Part shown: piece by piece, positions 27,235 through 37,381 of the stretch
Layout: every line of letters begins with the position of its first letter
How positions within the stretch are numbered: position 1 is the stretch's first letter
NCBI GenBank assembly: GCA_946479515.1
Contig: CAMLGF010000004.1
Location: 61,347 to 125,346, forward strand
DNA: 64,000 nucleotides
Source of the DNA: an uncultured Pseudomonadota bacterium
GTDB taxonomy: Bacteria; Pseudomonadota; Gammaproteobacteria; Steroidobacterales; Steroidobacteraceae
Reading direction: 5' to 3'
The notes under the pieces: model-generated
Databases searched by the model: none
Seen by the model: the letters and a program-made list of their open reading frames with translations, nothing else
What the model was told of the DNA's origin: nothing
Translations under genes and position numbers: made by a program

Positions 27235-29001
27235 TCAGGTGCCTTCGGCGTTCACGGGCGTGTCACGTCCCGCCACCGCGCGCGCGCGTTCGGCCGGTAC
27301 ACCCAGGCTGCGCAGCGAGAATTCCAGCATGCCGCGCGCCAATTCTCGCTCTCCCATGACCACCCGGTTCGCACCCAACTTCTCGAGCTCCGTGAACTCG
27401 GCGCTGCTGTGCGTGCGCACCACCACGTCGATCGCCGGATTGTGCCGGCGGGCGAGCTCGACGATGCGCCGCGCCTGGTAACTGTCGGGCGTTGCCACGA
27501 CGATGAGCCTGGCGTGCGCAATGCCCGCGGCTTCGAGAACGCCGGGAGCGGCAGCATCGGCTTCCAGCGTCGCTACACCCTGGGCCTGCGCGGAGGCCAG
27601 CATCAGATGGTCGCGTTCGATCACCACGAACGGCAGCTGCTCGGCGGCCAGGACGGGTCCGATGGCGCCGCCGACCCGTCCGTAGCCGACGACGATCGCG
27701 TGATCGTGGAATCCCGCGGCGCTCATCACCGGAATGCGATGCTTCTCGGCGCCCTTGCGCTCGAGGATGGCCAGCAATCTCGGGCGGGCTTCGAACCACC
27801 GGGTCAGCGGCGCCACGCCGGCAAAGGTGAGGGGGTTGAGCGCGATGGAGAGTATCGCGCCGGCGAGGATGTAATCGCGACCATCCGGCGGCAGCAGGCC
27901 GAGTGCCGCGCCGAGCCCGGCGAGGATGAACGAGAATTCACCGATCTGTGCCAGGCTGGCCGAGACCGTCAGCGCCGTGCGCAACGGATGGCGAAACAGC
28001 AGCACGATGACGAAGGCGGCCAACGACTTGCCGATCATGATCACCGCCAGCACGGCGAGCACCGCCAGCGGTTCGCGCAGCAGTATGGTCGGGTCGAACA
28101 GCATGCCCACCGAGACGAAGAACAGCACGGCGAAGGCATCCTTGAGCGGCAGAGAATCCGCGCCGGCCTGGTGGCTGAGTTCGGACTCCGAAAGGATCAC
28201 GCCCGCGAAGAAGGCGCCGAGCGCAAACGACACGCCAAACGCGGCCGACGAGCCATAGGCGATGCCCAGCGCGATGGCCAGCACGCACAGCGTGAACAGT
28301 TCGCGCGAGCCCGTGCGTGTGACACGCATCAGCAGCCACGGCACGACGCGTTTGCCCACCACCAGCGCCAGCGCCACGAACAGCGCCACCTTGGCGAGCG
28401 TGATCAGCAGCGTGAGCAGGGTGTTCTCCGACGCGCCCGGTGCGTGAATCGAGCCGGTGCCGCTGCCGAGCGTTTCGGCCAGCGCGGGGAGCATGACCAG
28501 CGCCAGCACCATGGCGAGGTCCTCGACGATGAGCCACCCCACAGCAATCTTGCCGTCGGAGGATTGCAGCGCGTTGCGTTCTTCCAGGGCGCGCAGCAGC
28601 ACCACGGTGCTGGCGACCGACAGCGACAATCCGAATACCAGGCCCTGGCCGAGGTTCCAGCCCCAGAAATGCGCCATGGCCGCACCGATCGCCGTCGCCG
28701 TGGCGATCTGCGCCACCGCGCCGGGCAGCGCGATGGCTTTCACCGACATCAGATCCTTGACCGAGAAATGTAGACCCACGCCGAACATGAGCAGGATCAC
28801 GCCGATCTCGGACAGCTGCGTAGCGAGGCCGGGATCGCCCACGTAGCCCGGAGTGAAGGGTCCCACGGCGATGCCGGCCAGCAGATAGCCGACGATGGGC
28901 GATACCCGCGCCGCGCTGGCCACCAACCCGAGCAACAAAGCAAGCACGAAACCGATGGCCAGAAGCGAAATCAGGGAAGTCTCGTGGAATTCCGCGGGCA
29001 T
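27235..29001 (-). CDS. ybaL: KefB/YbaL-type cation:proton antiporter with TrkA-N domain
   Basis: A 588-residue CPA2 antiporter. The first ~390 residues are about twelve membrane helices, including SPIVGYLLAGIAVGPF, LLMFGVGLHFSVKDL and FALGAFFAGVILSESELSHQ. The C-terminal part is a RCK/TrkA-N NAD-binding domain (HAIVVGYGRVGGAIG), which gates such channels by nucleotide. It should exchange K+ (or Na+) for protons in the inner membrane. The ATG at 29001 is chosen because it gives the family N-terminus; the open frame extends upstream over the divergent kup gene. It is the first gene before modBC. Confidence 0.9.
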   Translation of the reverse strand: MPAEFHETSLISLLAIGFVLALLLGLVASAARVSPIVGYLLAGIAVGPFTPGYVGDPGLATQLSEIGVILLMFGVGLHFSVKDLMSVKAIALPGAVAQIATATAIGAAMAHFWGWNLGQGLVFGLSLSVASTVVLLRALEERNALQSSDGKIAVGWLIVEDLAMVLALVMLPALAETLGSGTGSIHAPGASENTLLTLLITLAKVALFVALALVVGKRVVPWLLMRVTRTGSRELFTLCVLAIALGIAYGSSAAFGVSFALGAFFAGVILSESELSHQAGADSLPLKDAFAVLFFVSVGMLFDPTILLREPLAVLAVLAVIMIGKSLAAFVIVLLFRHPLRTALTVSASLAQIGEFSFILAGLGAALGLLPPDGRDYILAGAILSIALNPLTFAGVAPLTRWFEARPRLLAILERKGAEKHRIPVMSAAGFHDHAIVVGYGRVGGAIGPVLAAEQLPFVVIERDHLMLASAQAQGVATLEADAAAPGVLEAAGIAHARLIVVATPDSYQARRIVELARRHNPAIDVVVRTHSSAEFTELEKLGANRVVMGERELARGMLEFSLRSLGVPAERARAVAGRDTPVNAEGT

Positions 29002-29068
29002 ACGCGCGAGGGTAACCGAAAACCGCTGCGTTGCCGTGCGGCGCGAAATAGAATGCGCGCCTGTTTCT

Positions 29069-30931
29069 ATGAGTGCTCCCCGAGCTTCAGGTGCCGCCTT
29101 CATCGCTGCCATCGGCGTGGTGTTCGGCGACATCGGTACCAGTCCCCTGTATGCCTTCAAAGAGTCGCTGGGCGCCGCGGGCTTCGTGCCCGGCAGCGCA
29201 GCCACGGTGCTGGGGCTGTTGTCGCTGATCTTCTGGTCGCTGGCTGTCGTGGTCAGCGCGAAATATCTCGCGGTCATCATGCGCGCCGACAACGCGGGCG
29301 AGGGCGGCATCCTCTCGCTGGTGGCGCTGGTACAGCAGCGCTTCGGCACGGTGGAGCCCTGGGCGCGCCGTGCGGTGGCGCTCGGCGTGCTGGGCGCGGC
29401 GCTGTTCTACTGCGACGCGCTGATCACACCGGCCATCTCCGTGCTCAGCGCGGTCGAGGGGCTGGAGATCCTGAGTCCCGACTCCGCGGGATCCGTGATT
29501 CCCCTGACGCTCGGCGTCATCGTCGCGCTGTTCGCGATCCAGAGGCGCGGCACGGAGAAGGTGGGGCGCCTGTTCGGCCCCGTCATGTTGCTGTGGTTCG
29601 TGACGCTGGCAGTGCTGGGGTCGCTGGAGATCACGCGCGCTCCGCAGGTACTGCTCGCGGTGAATCCCTGGTACGCGCTGCAATTGTTCGCGACGCATCC
29701 CGGTTTGTCGCTCATCATCCTTGGTGCCGTCTTCCTCGCCGTCACCGGCGCCGAAGCGCTGTATGCCGACATGGGACATTTCGGCAGGCGGCCTGTGCGG
29801 CTCGCCTGGCTGGTGCTGGTCTGGCCGGCGCTGCTGCTCAACTACTTCGGCCAGGGCGCGCTGCTGATCTCATCGGCCGCGCCGGTGGCCAACCCGTTCT
29901 ATGCATTGGCGCCGCAGTCCCTGCTGCCGGCGCTGGTGTTCCTGTCGACCGCGGCGACGGTGATCGCCTCACAGGCGACCATCTCCGGCGCGTTCTCGGT
30001 GACGCGCGAAGCCGTGCAGCTCGACCTGCTGCCCCGCGTGCGCGTGCTGCAGACGTCGGACGTCGCGCTGGGACAGATCTATGTGCCCGCGGCGAACCTG
30101 TTCATGTTCGTGGCCGTGGTGCTGTTCGTGGTCGCCTTTGGCAGTTCCAGTGCGCTGTCGGCGGCGTACGGTGCCTCGGTCGTGGGCACCATGCTCATCA
30201 CCACGTTGCTGGGCGCGCTGGTGGCGCGTTCGCTCTGGAACTGGCAGTGGTGGCGGGTGCTGCTGATGTTCGGCCCGATGCTGCTCGTGGACCTGGCTTT
30301 CGTAGCAGGCAATTCCACGAAGATTGACGACGGCGGCTGGGTGCCGCTGGCGCTGGCGGCAGTCATGTTCGTGATGTTCGTCACCTGGCGCGACGGCCGC
30401 AAGGCGCTGCGCGCCGAACTCGAACGGCGCGCCGTCACGGTCAAGAGCCTGCCGGGGCTGCTGCAAGGCAAGGCACGCGTTCCGGGGACGGCGGTGTTTC
30501 TCGTCAGCCATTCGGGCTTCGTGCCGACCGCGCTGCTTCGCAATCTCGAACACAACCAGGTGCATCACGAGCAGATCGTCATCCTGCACGTGGAGATCCA
30601 GCGCGTGCCGCGCACCGATCCGCTGTGCCGCGTGACGCTCGCGGAATTGTTCCCCGGCGTGTACGACGTGCGCGCGCGCTTTGGCTTCATGGAGACGCCG
30701 GACGTCGGCGAAGCCCTGCGCTGCGCGCGACGGCAGGGTCTCAGTGTGTTCGCGGAAGACTCTTCTTTCTTCCTCGGCTGGCACCTGGTGCGCGCCCGAC
30801 CGCGGCCCGGGCTGCCGGGCTTGAAATCGCGGGCGTTCGCCTTCCTGCAGCGGCGCAGTGCGCAGGCCGCGGAATTCTTCCGCATGCCCACGCGCGGAGT
30901 GGTCGTGCTGGCAACCGAAGTCGAAATTTGA
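29069..30931 (+). CDS. kup: Low-affinity K+ uptake transporter
   Basis: A 620-residue Kup/HAK/KUP transporter. It begins with GVVFGDIGTSPLYAFKESLG, the strongest family signature, has about twelve helices, and ends with a ~150-residue cytoplasmic domain (GTAVFLVSHSGFVPTALLRNLEHN) typical of Kup. It imports K+ with protons. The start at 29069 gives the usual length; a TAGAAT -10-like hexamer lies at 29049-29054. It is divergent from the YbaL-type antiporter with only 67 bp between them, so uptake and exchange of K+ are probably regulated together. Confidence 0.93.
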   Translation: MSAPRASGAAFIAAIGVVFGDIGTSPLYAFKESLGAAGFVPGSAATVLGLLSLIFWSLAVVVSAKYLAVIMRADNAGEGGILSLVALVQQRFGTVEPWARRAVALGVLGAALFYCDALITPAISVLSAVEGLEILSPDSAGSVIPLTLGVIVALFAIQRRGTEKVGRLFGPVMLLWFVTLAVLGSLEITRAPQVLLAVNPWYALQLFATHPGLSLIILGAVFLAVTGAEALYADMGHFGRRPVRLAWLVLVWPALLLNYFGQGALLISSAAPVANPFYALAPQSLLPALVFLSTAATVIASQATISGAFSVTREAVQLDLLPRVRVLQTSDVALGQIYVPAANLFMFVAVVLFVVAFGSSSALSAAYGASVVGTMLITTLLGALVARSLWNWQWWRVLLMFGPMLLVDLAFVAGNSTKIDDGGWVPLALAAVMFVMFVTWRDGRKALRAELERRAVTVKSLPGLLQGKARVPGTAVFLVSHSGFVPTALLRNLEHNQVHHEQIVILHVEIQRVPRTDPLCRVTLAELFPGVYDVRARFGFMETPDVGEALRCARRQGLSVFAEDSSFFLGWHLVRARPRPGLPGLKSRAFAFLQRRSAQAAEFFRMPTRGVVVLATEVEI

Positions 30932-30964
30932 TCGCCAGCGCGCGCAGCTTCCTCGCGATCTGCG

Positions 30965-30979
30965 CGGCAATAATTGCCG
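30965..30979. promoter_or_regulatory. 15-bp palindrome before the msrA fusion gene
   Basis: Perfect 7-bp arms CGGCAAT and ATTGCCG flank a single A, 49 bp before the ATG of the MsrA fusion gene and 34 bp after kup. The odd-length palindrome suits a dimeric repressor. The regulator is unknown. Confidence 0.35.
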
Positions 30980-31027
30980 GACAGGGCGGGTCTCCTGTAC
31001 ACATTCCACCAGTTGCACGGAGGACAC

Positions 31028-32800
31028 ATGGGCAGACTTCTCGTCATGGCGGCCTCGCTGATCCTGGCTGCCTGTGCGGCGGCATCGGAAGAGTCCGTGA
31101 AGATACCGGCGCCCATGCTCGATCAGGCGAACGCCGCGGCGGGGAGCCGGACCGCGGTGCTCGCGGGTGGCTGCTTCTGGGGCGTACAGGGCGTGTACCA
31201 GCATCTCAAGGGCGTGCGGCAGGTGTTGTCGGGATACGCGGGCGGGCAGGCCGCGAGTGCTGACTACCAGTCGGTGAGCGCGGGCGACTCCGGCCATGCG
31301 GAATCGGTGCAGATCGTCTATGACCCATCGCAGGTGAGCTATGGCCAGATCCTGCAGGTGTTCTTCTCCGTCGTTCACGATCCCACGCAGCTCAATCGTC
31401 AGGGTCCGGACACGGGCACGCAGTACCGCTCGGCGATCTTCTATGGCAGCGCCGAAGAGAAGCGGATCGCCGAGGCGTACGTCCGGCAGCTCGACCGGGC
31501 CGGTGTTTTCGGCAAGCGCATCGTCACGCGAGTGGATCCGCTGCGCGGCTTCTATCCCGCCGAGGATTATCACCAGGACTATCTACTCGAGCATCCGACC
31601 AACCCGTACATCGTGATCAACGACCTGCCGAAGGTGCGTAATTTCCAGCAGCTGTTCCCGGCGTTGTATCGCTCGCAGCCGGTGAGGGTGCGCGGCGGCG
31701 CGGTGCCGGCGGCCGCGAACTCGATGGAGATGCGGGGAGCGCCGGCGATGATGTCCGCCGCGCCTTCCGGCGGGACGATGTCCGACGCGCCATCAGGCGC
31801 GATGATGTCCGCCCAGGGCGCCGCGGGTTCCGCCCGGACCGAGGGCGTCATGCCCACGCTGGCAGGCGCCACGGGATGGTTGAACTCCCGGCCGCTGACT
31901 CGCGAGTCGCTGCGCGGCAAGGTCGTGCTGGTGGATTTCTGGGCCTACTCCTGCATCAATTGCCTGCGCACCATGCCCTATGTGAATGCCTGGTATCGGC
32001 ACTACAAGGATTCGGGCCTCGTGATACTGGGAGTGCATTCACCGGAGTTCGCATTCGAGAAGGACACCGCGAATGTCGAGAAAGCGATCCGGCAGTTCGA
32101 CATCCGCTATCCGGTGGTGCTCGACAACAATCACGCGATCTGGAAGGCCTTCAACAACCGGTTCTGGCCGGCACATTATTTCATCGACGCCAAAGGCGAG
32201 ATCCGTGGCCATCATTTCGGCGAGGGCAAGTACGCACGTTCCGAACGCATGATCCGCCAGCTCCTCATGGAAGCCGGCGCACGAGATCTGCCCGAGCCCC
32301 TGGCGGATGCTGCCGGCGAGGGGGTTGCAGCGCCGTCGAACTCGGCCCAGGTGGCATCGCCGGAGACCTACGTCGGGTTTGCGCGCGCGGAGAACTTCGC
32401 CTCGCCCGGCGGCATTGTGCGCGAGGCCGCGAAGAGCTACGCCCTGCCGAAGTCCCTGGCGCTCAACCAGTGGGCGCTGTCGGGCTCCTGGACGGTTTCC
32501 GCCGAGCATGCGCGATTGCGTACCGCCCAGGGGCGCATCGCCTTCCGCTTCAAGGCTCGCGATCTGCACCTGGTGCTCGGGCCGGCGCAGTCGGACAAGC
32601 CCGTGCGCTTCCGCGTCACGGTGAACGGGGCAGCGCCGAAGAAGGATGCCGGCATGGACGTCGATGCGGATGGCAACGGCGTGGTGCGCGAGCACCGGCT
32701 CTACAACCTGGTGCGCCTCGCGAGTCCGGTGCAGGAAGCCGAATTCTTGATCGAATTCCTGGACCCCGGCGTCGACGCCTACTCGTTCACTTTCGGATGA
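31028..32800 (+). CDS. Secreted MsrA-thioredoxin fusion lipoprotein
   Basis: A 590-residue lipoprotein (lipobox LILAAC, Cys16). Residues about 40-215 are methionine-S-sulfoxide reductase MsrA with catalytic C49 in GGCFWG and the YHQDY block. C49 is the only cysteine of that domain. Residues about 231-268 form a Met-rich linker with seven Met. Residues about 275-425 are a TlpA-like thioredoxin with C309-I-N-C312. The rest resembles the C-terminal domain of DipZ-type proteins, a small beta-sandwich. The fused thioredoxin probably recycles C49. It repairs oxidised periplasmic proteins with the adjacent MsrB, whose start overlaps this stop (ATGA). The layout differs from PilB of Neisseria, in which thioredoxin comes first. 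Confidence 0.88.
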   Translation: MGRLLVMAASLILAACAAASEESVKIPAPMLDQANAAAGSRTAVLAGGCFWGVQGVYQHLKGVRQVLSGYAGGQAASADYQSVSAGDSGHAESVQIVYDPSQVSYGQILQVFFSVVHDPTQLNRQGPDTGTQYRSAIFYGSAEEKRIAEAYVRQLDRAGVFGKRIVTRVDPLRGFYPAEDYHQDYLLEHPTNPYIVINDLPKVRNFQQLFPALYRSQPVRVRGGAVPAAANSMEMRGAPAMMSAAPSGGTMSDAPSGAMMSAQGAAGSARTEGVMPTLAGATGWLNSRPLTRESLRGKVVLVDFWAYSCINCLRTMPYVNAWYRHYKDSGLVILGVHSPEFAFEKDTANVEKAIRQFDIRYPVVLDNNHAIWKAFNNRFWPAHYFIDAKGEIRGHHFGEGKYARSERMIRQLLMEAGARDLPEPLADAAGEGVAAPSNSAQVASPETYVGFARAENFASPGGIVREAAKSYALPKSLALNQWALSGSWTVSAEHARLRTAQGRIAFRFKARDLHLVLGPAQSDKPVRFRVTVNGAAPKKDAGMDVDADGNGVVREHRLYNLVRLASPVQEAEFLIEFLDPGVDAYSFTFG

Positions 32801-33378
32801 ACACCATGAAACACTCGCGTAGAAACTTCCTGTTCGGCGCGCCTGCCCTGTTCTGCATCGCCGGTTGCGCGCGCGCCGTGGAGCCAGCGAAACGGAACAC
32901 CCTGCCGGCGGAAGTCACCATCGAGCGTTTTTCGCGCGCTGGCGTCAGCCTCGGAAGGGAGGCGGTGCCGAGCATCGTCAAGACCGACGCGCAATGGCGC
33001 AGCCAGCTCTCCGAGGCTTCCTACGCCGTGACGCGCCACGAGGGCACGGAGCGGCCGTTCTCCGGCGAATACAACGACAACCATGCCGATGGGTTGTATC
33101 ACTGCATCTGCTGCGACACCGCACTGTTCGATTCGCGCACGAAATTCGAGTCCGGCACAGGGTGGCCGAGCTTCTGGCAACCCATCTCCAACGCCAATGT
33201 CCACGAGACGCTCGACCGCAGCATGATGATGACCCGCACCGCAGTGTCCTGCCGCCGCTGCGACGCGCATCTCGGGCATGTATTCGACGATGGCCCGGAC
33301 CCCACGGGCCTGCGGTATTGCATGAACTCGGTGGCGCTGAAGTTCTATTCGCGCGAAGGCAGCGCGAACGCCACATAG
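32797..33378 (+). CDS. msrB: Tat-exported methionine-R-sulfoxide reductase
   Basis: A 193-residue MsrB. The N-terminus has a twin-arginine motif (SRRNFLF) and ends in IAGC, so it is probably a Tat-exported lipoprotein. The zinc sites are C-I-C-C and C-R-R-C, and the catalytic Cys is in [19 protein letters not shown] forms the substrate pocket. Tat export suggests folding with zinc before transport. It is coupled by ATGA overlap to the MsrA-thioredoxin gene, and both together reduce S and R sulfoxides in the envelope. Its 3' end overlaps the convergent quinoprotein gene by 34 bp. Confidence 0.92.
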   Translation: MNTMKHSRRNFLFGAPALFCIAGCARAVEPAKRNTLPAEVTIERFSRAGVSLGREAVPSIVKTDAQWRSQLSEASYAVTRHEGTERPFSGEYNDNHADGLYHCICCDTALFDSRTKFESGTGWPSFWQPISNANVHETLDRSMMMTRTAVSCRRCDAHLGHVFDDGPDPTGLRYCMNSVALKFYSREGSANAT

Positions 33379-35441
33379 ATGCCGCGCGTGGCGCTGTTCC
33401 GCTCCTTGCCGCCGCTTGCGTAGATCGCCACGTACTGGCGTCCGTCGATCTGATACGTGATGGGCGTGGCATCGGCGGAGAAGGGCAGCGTCGTCTCCCA
33501 GAGCAGTTTGCCACTGGCCTTGTCGAAGGCGCGGAACTTGCGATCGTGGATGGTGGCGCCGATGAACAGCAGTCCACCGCGGGTCACCAGCGGTCCGCCG
33601 TAGTTCTCGCTGCCCGTGGCCGGCACTCCGCGCGCGGCGAGCTCCGGGAACTCGCCGAAAGGAATGCGCCAGGCGAACTTGCCCGAGGCGAGATCGATGG
33701 CGGTGAGATACCCCCAGGGCGCCGCGATGGCCGGATACCCGTCGGGATCCAGCCAGCGCCGATAGCCGGTGAACCGGTACTCGGGGTTGCCACCCGAATG
33801 GTCGGTCACGCCGGCCGGCTGATCGACACCTTTATAGAGATACGCGGACAGGGCCTCGAGCGCCTCGCTCTGCAGTTGCGGAAAGGCGGGCATGCGTCCG
33901 CCGCCCTTGCGTACGCGCTCGGCGAATTGCTCCGGCGCGAGCCGCGCGCCCAGGTCCACCAGCGACGGGAACTGCGGCGGGGAGCCCTGGCGGGACTCGC
34001 CATGACAGGCGGCGCAATCGCGCAGGTAGATGGACTTGCCGGAATTGCGGCCGGTGTCGTTCGGGGCAAGCGCGCCGATCCAGGCCATCTCGTTGGTGTT
34101 CACGTACAGCAGCCCCGAATCCGGATCGTAGGCCGGGCCGCCCCATTCCGCGCCGCCGTCGAAGCCCGGGTAGATAGCCGTGTCGGTGCCCACGGTGAGC
34201 GGCTTGAAGGGGCCATCGCTGCGAATCAACTTGAACTGGGCCATCGCCCAGGCGGCGGCTTCGGGAGTGCGCCGCGTGAGATCCGCCGCGGTCAGCGCCT
34301 GCCGCGCCAGGGGCGGCGGCAGCCGCGGCCGCAGGTATTGACTGGCGGCCACCTCGCCCGGCACGTCGGAGCCGGGCGCGGGCACCTGCTCGACCGGGTA
34401 TAGCGGCTGACCGTCGTCACGCCGCAGCAGGAATAGATAGCCCTGCTTGGTCGGTTGGGCCAGCGCATCGACGGGCTTTCCGCCGATATGGAGCGTGACC
34501 AGCGTGGGCGCGGTGGGCAGATCGCGGTCGAGCAGATCGTGTTTGACGAACTGGTAATGCCAGCGCAGCTTGCCGCTCGCGGCGTCCAGCGCGAGCAGAC
34601 AGTTGGCATACAGGTTGTCTCCGAGCCGGTTGCCACCGTAGAAATCCGCAGCGGCCGAACCGGTGGGCACGAAGACCAGGCCACGTTTCTCGTCGAGCGA
34701 CATGCCGGACCAGTTGTTGGCGCCACCGATGTATCGCCACGCGTCCCCGGGCCAGGTCTCATGGCCTGGCTCGCCGGGCTGCGGAATGGTACGGAATGTC
34801 CAGCGCAACGCTCCGGTGCGCACGTCGTAAGCGCGCACATGGCCGGGCGATGCCGGCAATGCTTCGCTGACTCGTCCACCCAGGATCATGAGGTCGCGAT
34901 AGATCACACCGGGGCTGGTGAGTCGCACCGACTGGCTGGCCGCCTCGCGGCCGAGTGCCTCGCGCAGATCGATGCGGCCCGACTGGCCGAAAGTCTGGAT
35001 TGCGACGCCGGTGCGGGCATCGAGCGCGTACACGAAATTGTCGACGGCGGCGAATACTCGCGGCGATCGGCCGTCGGTCCAGTACATCAGGCCGCGGTTC
35101 GCGCCGACGCCGGCGATGCCGGAATCGAAGGTCCACAGCAGCTTGCCGGTGGCCGCGTCGAGAGCGAAGGCCTTGTGACTTGGCGTATAGCCGTACATCA
35201 CGTGCCCGACGACGATGGGCTGCGTCTGGGTGTCGCCTTTCTCGCCGGTATCGAACTGCCAGGCGATGGCGAGCCGCGACACGTTCCCGCGATGTATCTG
35301 CGCGAGAGAGGAGTGTCGCGACCGGCCGGCGTCCCCACCGTACTGGGGCCAGTCGGCGTCCGGCGGCGGCGAGGGAGTGCGCGCGCCCGCGGTCGTCGCG
35401 GCGCCGAGAATCAGCATCAGTGCAAGGGCCGGGCGTTTCAT
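33345..35441 (-). CDS. PQQ-dependent dehydrogenase with inserted cytochrome c domain
   Basis: A 698-residue periplasmic quinoprotein starting at [13 protein letters not shown], a signal peptide. Propeller blades show W-docking motifs ([51 protein letters not shown]). A c-type cytochrome (heme site CAACH, axial Met in GRMPAF) is inserted between blades at about residues 470-555. Such enzymes oxidise alcohols or sugars and pass electrons through the heme to the respiratory chain. The substrate cannot be assigned. No pqq biosynthesis genes lie in the window. The last 34 bp overlap msrB on the other strand. Confidence 0.87.
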   Translation of the reverse strand: MKRPALALMLILGAATTAGARTPSPPPDADWPQYGGDAGRSRHSSLAQIHRGNVSRLAIAWQFDTGEKGDTQTQPIVVGHVMYGYTPSHKAFALDAATGKLLWTFDSGIAGVGANRGLMYWTDGRSPRVFAAVDNFVYALDARTGVAIQTFGQSGRIDLREALGREAASQSVRLTSPGVIYRDLMILGGRVSEALPASPGHVRAYDVRTGALRWTFRTIPQPGEPGHETWPGDAWRYIGGANNWSGMSLDEKRGLVFVPTGSAAADFYGGNRLGDNLYANCLLALDAASGKLRWHYQFVKHDLLDRDLPTAPTLVTLHIGGKPVDALAQPTKQGYLFLLRRDDGQPLYPVEQVPAPGSDVPGEVAASQYLRPRLPPPLARQALTAADLTRRTPEAAAWAMAQFKLIRSDGPFKPLTVGTDTAIYPGFDGGAEWGGPAYDPDSGLLYVNTNEMAWIGALAPNDTGRNSGKSIYLRDCAACHGESRQGSPPQFPSLVDLGARLAPEQFAERVRKGGGRMPAFPQLQSEALEALSAYLYKGVDQPAGVTDHSGGNPEYRFTGYRRWLDPDGYPAIAAPWGYLTAIDLASGKFAWRIPFGEFPELAARGVPATGSENYGGPLVTRGGLLFIGATIHDRKFRAFDKASGKLLWETTLPFSADATPITYQIDGRQYVAIYASGGKERNSATRGIYVAFALPSRE

Positions 35442-35487
35442 GCCGCCGGAATCTACGACAGAAAGTGCGTGACGGGAATCGAATCGC

Positions 35488-35724
35488 ATGGGCCAGAACC
35501 TACGCGCCATCAGTTCGGTCGCGGTGAATCCATCCGGTCAGTCGATCGGCGACCGCGCCTTCCATGCGTTTGCCATGGAGCAGGTCGCGCGCGTGAGGCC
35601 GCCCGCGATCGGAATCCCGAATGCACGCCCCACCGTGGACATCGACATGCTTCGCAAGGGCAAGGCAGATCGTGCAAGGCTGGTGACCCTCATCAAAGAC
35701 TGCGCAACTGTGGTGGGTTTTTGA
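35488..35724 (+). CDS. Small hypothetical protein, 78 residues
   Basis: The frame has strong GC preference at third codon positions, like its neighbours, which supports translation, but there is no clear ribosome site before the ATG and I recognise no family. It is soluble and mildly basic, and has one Cys near the C-terminus (IKDCATVVGF). It lies in the 383-base interval between the divergent quinoprotein gene and dusA. An overlapping 77-residue frame on the other strand is less likely because its codon use is poorer. Confidence 0.45.
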   Translation: MGQNLRAISSVAVNPSGQSIGDRAFHAFAMEQVARVRPPAIGIPNARPTVDIDMLRKGKADRARLVTLIKDCATVVGF

Positions 35725-35824
35725 GGAGGGCAAGAACGCTGGAATCCATTCTTGTCTCCTATACGTCTCATCAACAACCAGTAAACTCCCCGGAATCCGC
35801 AGGAATCCCGCAGAAACGTCGCAA

Positions 35825-36904
35825 GTGGAAAACGCTACAAATCAAGTCATTTCGGTCGAGAGAAGCAGCACGACTCTCGACCGACGCGTCAGCGTCGCGC
35901 CCATGATGGACTGGACCGACCGCCATTGCCGCTATTTCCTGCGCGGCTTTTCCCCCGAGGCGCTGCTGTACACAGAGATGATCACCACCGGTGCGGTGCT
36001 GCGCGGTGACACCGCGCGCCTGCTCGCCTATCACCCGGAAGAGCACCCGGTGGCGCTGCAACTCGGCGGCAGCGATCCGGGCGAGTTGGCGAAGGCCGCG
36101 CGCATCGGCGTGGATTTCGGCTACGACGAGATCAACCTCAATTGCGGCTGTCCGAGCGACCGGGTGCATTCCGGCGCCTTCGGCGCCTGTCTCATGAAGC
36201 AACCGGCGCTGGTCGCAGAGTGCGTGGCGGCCATGCGCGCCGCCGTCGCCTTACCGGTCACGGTGAAGCTGCGCATCGGCGTGGTGGACGCCGTGCAGCA
36301 GGAAAGCCCGGGCGCGACACGCCGTGAAGCGGCGCGCGCCGCGGCGGCGAGGTTCGGCGACGGCGAGCGTGCCGATCTCGAGCGATTCGTCGAAGGCATC
36401 GTCGCGGCGGGCTGCGCCGCTGTGATCGTGCACGCCCGCAAGGCCGTGCTCGGCGCCTGGTCGCCGCGCGACAACCGTGAGATACCCCCGCTGCGCTACG
36501 ACGTCGTTCGCGATCTCCGGAGGCGCATCGCGCCCGTGCCGGTGGTGCTCAATGGCGGCCTGCGGACCCGCGAGCAGGTAGTTAGCGAGCTCGCCTGGGC
36601 GGACGGCGTGATGCTGGGTCGCGAGGCCTACCATCGTCCCGTGCTGCTCGCGGAGATCGCCGGCGTGGCGATCTCGCGTCAGGCGCTGCTCGAGCGCATG
36701 GCGGCCTACGCGAGTCGCGAGCTCGCGCGCGGCGAGCGTCTGAGCGCCATCACGCGCCACATGCTGGGTCTGTACTCGGGGCTGCCGGGCGCGAAGGAGT
36801 TCCGGCGGCGATTGTCCGAAGGCGCGCGCGATGCGCAAGCCCGGGCCGAACTGCTGCTGGAAGCCGGCCGTGCGTGCGAAGGGCCGAGCGACGCCGCTGC
36901 CTGA
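35825..36904 (+). CDS. dusA: tRNA-dihydrouridine synthase A
   Basis: A 359-residue flavin enzyme that reduces U20/U20a in tRNA D-loops. It shows VAPMMDWTDRHCR at the N-terminus, LQLGGSDPGELAKAA, the catalytic Cys in INLNCGCPS, and the FMN-phosphate-binding VVLNGGLRT and DGVMLGREAYHRP. These are the DusA-branch patterns. The start is GTG at 35825 and gives a normal N-terminal length; no strong Shine-Dalgarno is visible. It ends one base before the convergent cupin gene. Confidence 0.93.
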   Translation: MENATNQVISVERSSTTLDRRVSVAPMMDWTDRHCRYFLRGFSPEALLYTEMITTGAVLRGDTARLLAYHPEEHPVALQLGGSDPGELAKAARIGVDFGYDEINLNCGCPSDRVHSGAFGACLMKQPALVAECVAAMRAAVALPVTVKLRIGVVDAVQQESPGATRREAARAAAARFGDGERADLERFVEGIVAAGCAAVIVHARKAVLGAWSPRDNREIPPLRYDVVRDLRRRIAPVPVVLNGGLRTREQVVSELAWADGVMLGREAYHRPVLLAEIAGVAISRQALLERMAAYASRELARGERLSAITRHMLGLYSGLPGAKEFRRRLSEGARDAQARAELLLEAGRACEGPSDAAA

Positions 36905-37381
36905 TCAGAGCAGGTGGCGGAATTCCGCGAGCGTCTGCTGGAAGTGCGCCTGGTGTCCGTCCAGCCCGGCGATGAACTGGAAATCCTCGAAGTCGAAGCC
37001 GGGTGCGACATCGCAGCCGACGAGGCTCCAGGCGCCGAGGCTGCGGGCGGCCTGCCAGTCTCCCGCGCGCACGGTGCACATGGGCTCGTATCCGGCCGAA
37101 GGTGGCGCAAGCACCCGGGTGGACAGTTCGCGCGCACCCGGTCGATAGACCAGAAGTTCCAGCGGTGAGCCGTCATGGAAATGCCAGATTTCGTCCGAGC
37201 TCACGACGTGCCAGCGGCTGAACTGCGGGGTCTCGAGCAGGTAGTAGATGGAAGTCAGCGCCGCGCGCGGGCCGCGCGGCGTCTGCAGGAGCTCCGATGA
37301 ACGGTGCGTCTCCCGATACCATCCGCCTTCCGGGTGGGGCGCCAGTTCCAGCTGCGCGATCAGCTCCCGGCCGGTTTTCAT
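36905..37381 (-). CDS. DUF985 cupin-family protein
   Basis: A 158-residue single-domain cupin of the DUF985 family, starting at MKTGRELIAQLELAPHPEGGWYRETHR. The conserved pieces PEGGWYRE, TSIYYLLE, WHVVSSDEIWHFHDG and FIAGLD are present; the His and Glu in SDEIWHFH are the likely metal ligands. The substrate is unknown. Its ATG overlaps the stop of the M28 peptidase gene (ATGA), so the two are co-translated, which is an uncommon pairing. Confidence 0.85.
   Translation of the reverse strand: MKTGRELIAQLELAPHPEGGWYRETHRSSELLQTPRGPRAALTSIYYLLETPQFSRWHVVSSDEIWHFHDGSPLELLVYRPGARELSTRVLAPPSAGYEPMCTVRAGDWQAARSLGAWSLVGCDVAPGFDFEDFQFIAGLDGHQAHFQQTLAEFRHLL

Noticed and set aside
35500..35733. A 77-residue minus-strand frame in the dusA upstream region
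   Set aside because: Codon third positions favour the plus-strand frame; no ribosome site or family was found for this one.
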